Source of the DNA: Xenopus tropicalis
Lineage: Eukaryota > Chordata > Amphibia > Anura > Pipidae
Assembly (NCBI RefSeq): GCF_000004195.4
Contig: NC_030684.2
Span: forward strand, 105,043,929 to 105,107,928
Direction: 5' to 3'
Length of the DNA stretch: 64,000 bases
Part shown: positions 49,801 through 58,200 of the stretch, in pieces
Position numbering within the stretch: position 1 is the stretch's first letter
Layout: each line of letters starts with the position of its first letter
Made by a program: the position numbers and the translations under genes
The notes under the pieces: model-generated
Seen by the model: only the letters and a program-made list of their open reading frames with translations
The model's database searches: none
What the model was told of the DNA's origin: nothing

Positions 49801-52800
49801 AGCAAAAAAGGTGTGTGTGAAAAGTTACAAATTTTTACACATTGTCTTGGGGGTCCTTCAGAATTTCTCGAATTCTGCCCGCTTCCAAGTCAAATATTGC
49901 TGGAGCCCCTCATAACTAGGCCACTAGGTACATGCCCTATGTTTGTCTATAGTTTGTGTTGGTATAACTGCCACTTTATTACTCCTCCTTTCATGTTAAG
50001 GGAGAGCAGCAACTTAAACATTCCCCTAACAATCCTCTGATACACTAAAAGGTGGCCATACACGGACCAATATTACTGTACAAAACCACTTTTCATACGA
50101 TATTCAGTGCGTGAATGGTGGGAGACGAGACAGCCAGCATTAGCAAAAGCCTTGGATATCGGTCATCTCTCCAATCAGACAGAATGAAAAATTTTAGAAG
50201 ACACCCAAACATCGGCAAAACGTTAATGATGAATAGATTCTAGGGGTAGAATTCTTTTGTTTTTACCTGCATATTTGACGATTGAGCTTTTAACGTAATA
50301 GACGAACAATCATTGGTTGTGGGAAAATTGTACCGTGTATGGCCACTTTAAGGGCCAATACTATCATCATATAAAAAAGTATACACAACATAAGGGCGAA
50401 GACACATGGGGCGATTAGCCGCAACTTTTTAAACAGTCGCAGCTACTAATCCGCGCAACAAAAATGCACCCACAATTAGTTGCAGCAACGCAAAAAGTCG
50501 CCACCACTGGATTAAAAGTCACGCTGACTAATCGCCCTGTGTGTCTTCGCCCTAAATATACCATTACCATTTAGGTGCTCAATTAGTGGAGCCTGCTAGA
50601 GACACTCCAGTCTATGAAACATAGCAAACTTTACATAGCTAGCATTTGTATTTCCATAGAAACAACATTCTTTGGCCCAGTCTGTATGGCCGTTACCTTA
50701 TCTCATCTTAATTAAACACCTTGTACAAACTTGCACTCTTAGGCTATCAACAAAGTTTATTGTGGTTCTTTAACAGCTATTGTGTGTAAATTGTGTATTA
50801 TTTTCTCTTTACCCATTATTAAAGATTTCAGAACAAAACTATATCCCCTTCCCCCTACTAATAAAGATATTAGTCCGTTAGGGTGAAGACATATGGAGTC
50901 ACTTAGTAGCAGCTTCTAAATGCCAGAAAATACTGTTCTGTAGATAACACTGAGAATTGTCTCTGCTAAACACACGTAGGGATGATTATCAGTAAATGAC
51001 CAGCACTGTCTATTTTTGTAGCCATGACAACTAGTGAGTTTAAAAACACATCAGTTAATAGAGCTTCTCTAGCAGAATCATGTATTAATATCAGTCTTTT
51101 AAAAGTGCTAACAGATTTTTTTTTTTATATTTAATTTTGAAATTTCACATGGGGCTAGCCATATTCTTCATTTCCCAGGGTGCCACAACTTGTGACCTGT
51201 CCTCTGATAAACTTCAGTCACACTTTACTGCTGAGCTGCAAGTTGGAGTGATATCAGCCCACCCCCCCAGCAGCCGATCAGCCGAACAATGGAAAGGAAG
51301 CAAGATAGCGGCTCCCAGAACAAAATTTTGTTGAATTTTGAGGGAATTTGTAAACGGTGTAATTTAGAAATAAAAATAATGATAGAATCCCTTTAAAGGA
51401 GAAGGAAAGGCAAAGTCACTTGGGGGTGCCAAAATGTTAGGCACCCCAAAGTGACTTGAATCGCTTACCTTTTACCCCGGGCTGGTGCACGTTAGGAGAG
51501 AACAGCACCAGCCTGGGGTACCTGTAGCGCTTCCTCCTTCCGTCTTCGCCGTGCGCGCATGCGCAGTAGAGTGAAAAGCCAAACTTTAACAGAGAAGTCG
51601 TCTTCTCACTCTACTGCGCATGCGCCTATTGTGTAGTCGCAGCGAAACAAAGGAGGAAGCGCATCGCTCCAGGTACCCTGGGCTGGTGCTGTTTTCTCCT
51701 AATAGGGGCACCAGCCCGGGGTACAAGGTAAGCTATTAAAGTCACGTGGGGGTGCTTAACATTTTAGCAACCCCAAGTGACTTAGCCTTTCCTTCTCCTT
51801 TAAGCATCAAGAAGGCTGGAAGGAAGACTTAATAGGCAAGTAGAAATCAAAAGTCCTAGTTTCCCATGCAAGTCGTAGGCCTGGTGACCTGGTTGGCACA
51901 CGTGACCACATCTCATACAATAGGATCCTAGGGCCCATAGGGAAAACAAACTACCAGCTGGTGTATTGCTAGACTCAGTTCTCCCATCGCTGCATGCTAT
52001 AAGCCAGGGGTCCCCAACCTTTCTTACTCGTGAGCCACAGTCAAATGTAAAAAGACTTGGAGAGCAACACAAGCATCATAAAAGTTTATGGAGGTGCCAA
52101 ATAAGGGCTAAGATTGGTAGACTCAGGTAGACTCTATATAAGGCCACAGGGCATGAATTCACCACTTATTACCTGGGACTACCAACTTTTAACCTGCAGG
52201 CTTGTTCCTCTCTTAGTGTGTGTCCTTCAGCTCCCAGGAGTTCACATTTGTGAGGGCACTGAAATACAAGCTGTGGCTGGAGCACAAGTGTTGAGTGGAT
52301 TTCCCAAAGCATTAGGGACCAATCCCATCTCTTGTGACATGCAGCTGGAATATTTAGTTGGAGAAGGGGCCAAAGGTTCATGAGATGGACCGGCCCACAG
52401 GAGTCAGCAAGTGCTTTATTGGGAAGGGCTTTCAAGTTGATTGCTGGGCACAACTGGCACTCATAAGGATTAACTGCAGTAGGAATTGTATTCATTGTAC
52501 TGCTTGTTTGGGTGATGGTGTCTGGAATCTTATGATTTCCTGGGCAGTTGCCCTGTAATAAGCAGTGTTTAGCAATGTCCCCAACCTTTTTTTACCTGTG
52601 AGCTACACTCAAATGTAAAAAGAGGAGACACAAACAAAAACAGTTGGGGTGCAAAATAAGGGCAGTTATTGGTTAATATTCCCAATATGGACTGGCAGCC
52701 TACAGGAAGCTCTGTTAGGCAGCACACCTGGTTTATAAGCAACCAAAACGTGGATATTGGGTATGTATAGAAAAATATCAGTAACACAAACCCTTGTGCT

Positions 52801-55168
52801 TATAAAAAGGGTATATTTTACCCAGGGAGCTACCTGTATGGAAGCGCCCAAAACACAATATGACTGGGCATCTATAGAAAAAAAAAACATGAAACACAAA
52901 CCCTTATGCTTATAAATAGGGTATATTTTCCCCAGGGGTCATTTAAACAACAAGGAGAAAGGAGAGAGCAGTGAAACATCATACCACAGGCCAATAAAAC
53001 ATTTGAAATTTGAGTGGTGAACTCAACGTCTGGTGGCTACAAATACAGGACTGACATTCACCTTAAATAAAGCCCATACAAAAATAAAAAGGTTTATATC
53101 AGAGCAGAGAAATGTTACTGGCAACAAACCTTGTATTTACTGCTTTTCAACATCCTGTTTAAATAAATTAACTCTGCAACAAAGGACATAATGATATTTG
53201 TATGGTAAATAATACATGGGCTTGTTTAGCTCACCCAGCCATTTACATTACATTCAGTTGGCTTGGCTTTTCTTATTTGGCTTTCTGCCCTCCATGAATG
53301 AAATGAAGAGGAGAGAATAATCCATAGAATGTAAAGCTAAGTTAATTATTTTTATTTTTCCCCAGGGGACAATTGATTATACACAAGCATTTTATTTTTC
53401 CTGATCACTTTACTTGTAAGGGTCAGTGTTTTACTGAACTCATGGAATTGTGGTCTCTGTAGTGCATAGGGGGAATCCTATGCAGGATCAGGTTGGCATA
53501 GTTGTAGAGCGGTATGGACAAGACAGGTTGCAATTTAGTGCTCTATAAGACAGCCAGAGTATATATGTAGTGCAAAATGCCTCACATTTATGCTACCTGT
53601 GCCTTTATTAAGAGCAATTACCAGCAGTACTTTAAAGGAGAAGGAAAGGCAAAGTCACTTGGGGGTGCCAAAATGTTAGGCACCCCCAAGTGAATTTAAT
53701 CACCTTCTACCCCGGGCTGGTGCCCCTGTACAGAGAGAACAGCACCAGCCCGGGATACCTGCAGCGCTTCCTCCTTCCTGAACGATCCCACGCGCATGCG
53801 CAGTAGAGTGAAAAGCCGAACTTTGAACAGAGAAGTCGGCTTTTCACTCTACTGCGCATGCGTTTGTCCGGGACAATTGGCTGCAGCGCGAGTAGGAAGG
53901 AGGAAGCGCTCTCGACAGGGACAGGTACCCCGGGCTGGTGCTGTTTTCTCCTAACAGGGGCACCAGCCCGGGGTAAAAGGTAAGCGATTAAAGTCACTTG
54001 CGGGTGCCTAACATTTTGGCACCCCCAAGTGGCTTTGCCTTTCTTTGTCCTTTAAGATATCATAGATTCAATTTAATGCGTTATAAGTTGAATTCATACC
54101 ATTTCTATAGTACCCAGTTCATTGTTCCTACCCAAGCAATTTTGCTTTCTGGGCTGCATGGGAAGGACTATTAAAAAAAAAAAAAGGTTCCAACAAACCT
54201 GTGAGCTGTATGTAAGTGCATCACCAACACCCTGTTCTCACTCACCCCTATTGCAGCTGATTCCTATATTTGGATACTTTTTCTTTTTTAAAAATGCCAA
54301 GGGAAAAAAGCAAGTGAAGCATATTCACACATTCACAGAACCAGTTATAACACACAACCTATAAAATACTTAAGGAATCTGTAGAACAGCAACTCAATAT
54401 CGATGCCCAGTCGCTTAAGATAGGACACTTGCTCATAAGACATGCGCATGCATCAATATGGCCACCCACACCAGGAGCTCCCTCCCAGTACAGGGGCCAA
54501 AACTCCAAAGAATCAGCAACTACAGAGGGGAAAACAATTTTTAGGTGACTGGTGGTCTTTAATAGTATTTAGCTTATTAATAATTAACAAGACTTGGCAC
54601 GAACAAGGAAAAGGCTACTGTCCCATTTGGTCACAGACTAATCACAACGTACCCATTGCACTCATTAGTACCCACTGCCCCAGGATGATCAGACAAATAC
54701 TATAGTGTAGGCTTATTTTCAAGGGTTTATTAGATGACTCAATTTCTTTAAACAATAAATATTATCCTTATAAACGGTGCTTAGTGATGTCATTGTTTAT
54801 AATCATGACTTCATGTAATTTGCATCACAAATTATAGAAAGTTAAATACAGGTATGGGATCTGTTATCCGGAAACCTGTTATCCAAACAGTTCCGAATTA
54901 CAGAAAGGCCATAGACTTCATTATAAGCAAATAATTCTAATTTTTTAAAATGATTTCTCTTTTCTCTGTAATAAAAAACAGTGCCTTGTACTTGATCCCA
55001 ACTAAGATACAATTAATCCTCATTGGTGGCAAAACAATCCTATTGGGTTTATTTAATATTTAAATTATTTTTTTTTAGCAGACTTAAGGCATGGTGATCC
55101 AAATTACAGAAAGATCCCTTATCCGGAAAACCCCAGGTCCCAAGCATTCTGGATAATAGGTCCCATAC

Positions 55169-55203
<35 letters not shown>

Positions 55204-58200
55204 TCTACCTTCTATTGAAAAGGCTAAGCAAATTCCCACGTGATCCAGTTACTTGTGTGACTGCTAATCAGTCAGTTTGGGGCCTAAATGAGCCAATCTG
55301 GTTAGCTGTGTGCTCAGCCAAGCTGGCAGAATATCTTCCTGTTCAATGTAATCTGGTTTGTAGTGGAAGGAACTAAACTTAATTTACATATACAATTTTT
55401 TTTTTTTTAAGAGAAATTCCCCATTTCCTCACTTGATTTAAAACTGCAAAAGATTAAAACCAACAGAGAAATGTGCACATTAGAACAGTGAATTTCTTGT
55501 TTTCATTTCATTCTTTCAGCCATTTCCTCAACAGAACAATGCAGAAGAAGGCTTTCCTTTCATGAGTTAGCAAAATATTAAAAGTAACTTGTAATCCTCA
55601 GGGCCAAGGAGCAGGAATGTAAAGCCCAGTAAATTGTCACTATTGCAGAACTATACAATGCATTCTTTTCTTTGCACTTGTTACTCCATATTCTTTTTAC
55701 CGGTTATACTTTTATACATTTTGCCACCAAAGAAAGTAAAAGAAAATGAACTGTCCTTAAGAACACCCACTTTAAACCCCAACGGGGCCCTTACTACTCA
55801 CCTGGATAAGTAATTAAAGCCAGATCAAAAAATATAAACCTACGTTTAACTAGGGCCCTAAAGGTGAAGATAGATAAAACCTGCTGACTGAGCCCCTCCA
55901 GACCAAGTCAGCAACTTATTGGCCTGTGTATGGGGCCCTCCAAACAGCCTGCCTGGCAACACTTGGCCTAAACCTACTCATTTAGCAGGCTAGAAAATCC
56001 CATTGGACAAAGAGTGAATTTATGCATGGATACAGTATTCTCCAGACAAGGCTCCCTAAACCCCTATTATGATCCCATCATAATAGCCAGGGCCAAGGAA
56101 CAAAGAATAAGATTATCCCAATTGGGTACAGGTATGGGACCTATTATTAGAACACCCGGGACCTGGGGTTTTCCACATAAGGAATCTTTCCATAATTTGG
56201 ATCTCTACTAGTGTACTAAAATATAATTTAAACATTATTTAAACTAAAAGGTTTGACCAATCTATTGCACAAAATTGAAGCAAAGAGTTTATCGGCTGCC
56301 AATGGTAACTGAATTTTTAGCACCTAAACAAGCCTCACAGTTTGGACACTTGCTATATGCAAAGAAAATTACAATTATATATTAGTATTATTCAGAGGGT
56401 ATCCTACATTGGGAAGCAATACCAGTCCTGCAACCAATTCACATCGGATGAATTAAATCTCACTGCTTATGAATACCCTAAGTCTTCACCATCCTAGGTT
56501 CATGGATGAATGTTTGTTTATTACAGTGTTCAGCAGTATCAGCTTTGGAGAGCAAGGGTAAAATGGAACAATAATCATTAGCCCTATATAACAGGAAGAA
56601 GTTTAAGGCTAATTACACATGGACAGGTTTCTCCACTGGCATGGATACACCTGTAACTGCCTGTGCCACTTCCTATGGACTTTAATGGAGACACCCTAGT
56701 GCACCTCGTTGTTTCTTTATAAATAAATAAAAAATGCACTAACAAAAGAGCTTTGTTCTGTACTGAAACGCACCAAGCTCATTTACTAAAAGTGGGCAAT
56801 TCTGCACAACTGCAGTAACCCAAAAAGCAAACATGAGCAGGTCAGAGTGCAAACTGCAAAAAACTGGCACAATACATCACTTTGCTTCCTGCCCTGTAGA
56901 TAACAGAACTGTTGCAAGTCTCCCCATGAATACAGCACTGCCTGAATTGATGAGGGGCAGGAGGCTTATTGGAGTCCCCCCCCACACACACACACCACTT
57001 TGGGGACCATAGGGCAGGCATAAAGACAGGGTCCTGAAGCAGCATGTACCCTCCAGCGCTCCCTAACTTGATCAGCATAAGACACACAAAACATCCAGAC
57101 CCCACACAACGCACAATGGACATGCACATTCAGATTTTAGTTATTTGAAAAATGTTTGAATACCACTTATATGGTTTAATGCAACAATCTAAAACTAACA
57201 AATTGGATGATGTTGTGGCCATTTATTGACAGACAACAATCGTAGCACATGCAATAGTATTGGAAAAAGAAGACAGCCAATACATGCAAAGATATTGTTA
57301 TAATTCTCTATTCTATCGGCTAAATGACCGATTGCCATGGTACGAAAATTGGCGCCCATTATTTGTAGCCCACACGTGGCCCAAAGTTTTGTAACATTAT
57401 ATTAGGGCATGTCTTAGTCCCCTGGCAGAAGTGCAAAACTGCTAAAGGGGCACAAAGTAAATAACCCCTATTGACTTTCATTTTCTAAAATGAAAGGCAC
57501 TGTTGAAAGGTTATTGCTGCTTAGTTGCTATGGGTCACTGAACTAGGGCACAACTGCCTGCTGTTTGTAAATGAGGCCCTCATGAATAAATATTTGCTAA
57601 AAATACCTGGAGAACCCCAGGCTATTGTCTGTTTGTTGGATCCTGCTAGGAGTGGCAGCCCTGGTGAGGACTGTAAGTGTATACTAAGCACAGTACTTCC
57701 CTGTGTTATATAATGTAAGTACTGTATATGATGCAGTTAACCGACACTTAAAGGACAGTTTTGTGGCATATGCATGTTACTTACCCAAAATGCTGGCTTC
57801 ATCTACTTTCCCAAATGAAGTTCAAAATAGAAAGCACAAGAACACCCTGGAATTATCACCTGAAAAAGGGGGTTACTTTCTGGAAACCCCAAATCTCTAT
57901 GAAACTGAGAATTCATATGATAAACACAGTTTCTGCCACCTCAGGCATTGCAGTGCTGGAAACTGTCAATTGCACCCCTGTTGGCATGAGCAAAATGTAA
58001 ATTGACTAGGCTTTACAAACCTGCATACCAGTTAAAAAAGTAGTAAGCTGCATCCATTTTTGCATTTTTTTTTGCACACTGCAACTAAGATGTGGTTAGT
58101 AAATCAGCCCTTATATATAAATGCATATTAGGCACTTTTACGCGTAAGGTTACCTATCCCTTATTCACTGTCAAGGCTAGAGTACACTTGTGTTGAGGCA

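Noticed and set aside
53707..53997. Minus-strand frame of 96 codons rich in Arg and Pro
   Set aside because: Lies wholly within the palindromic T2 MITE.
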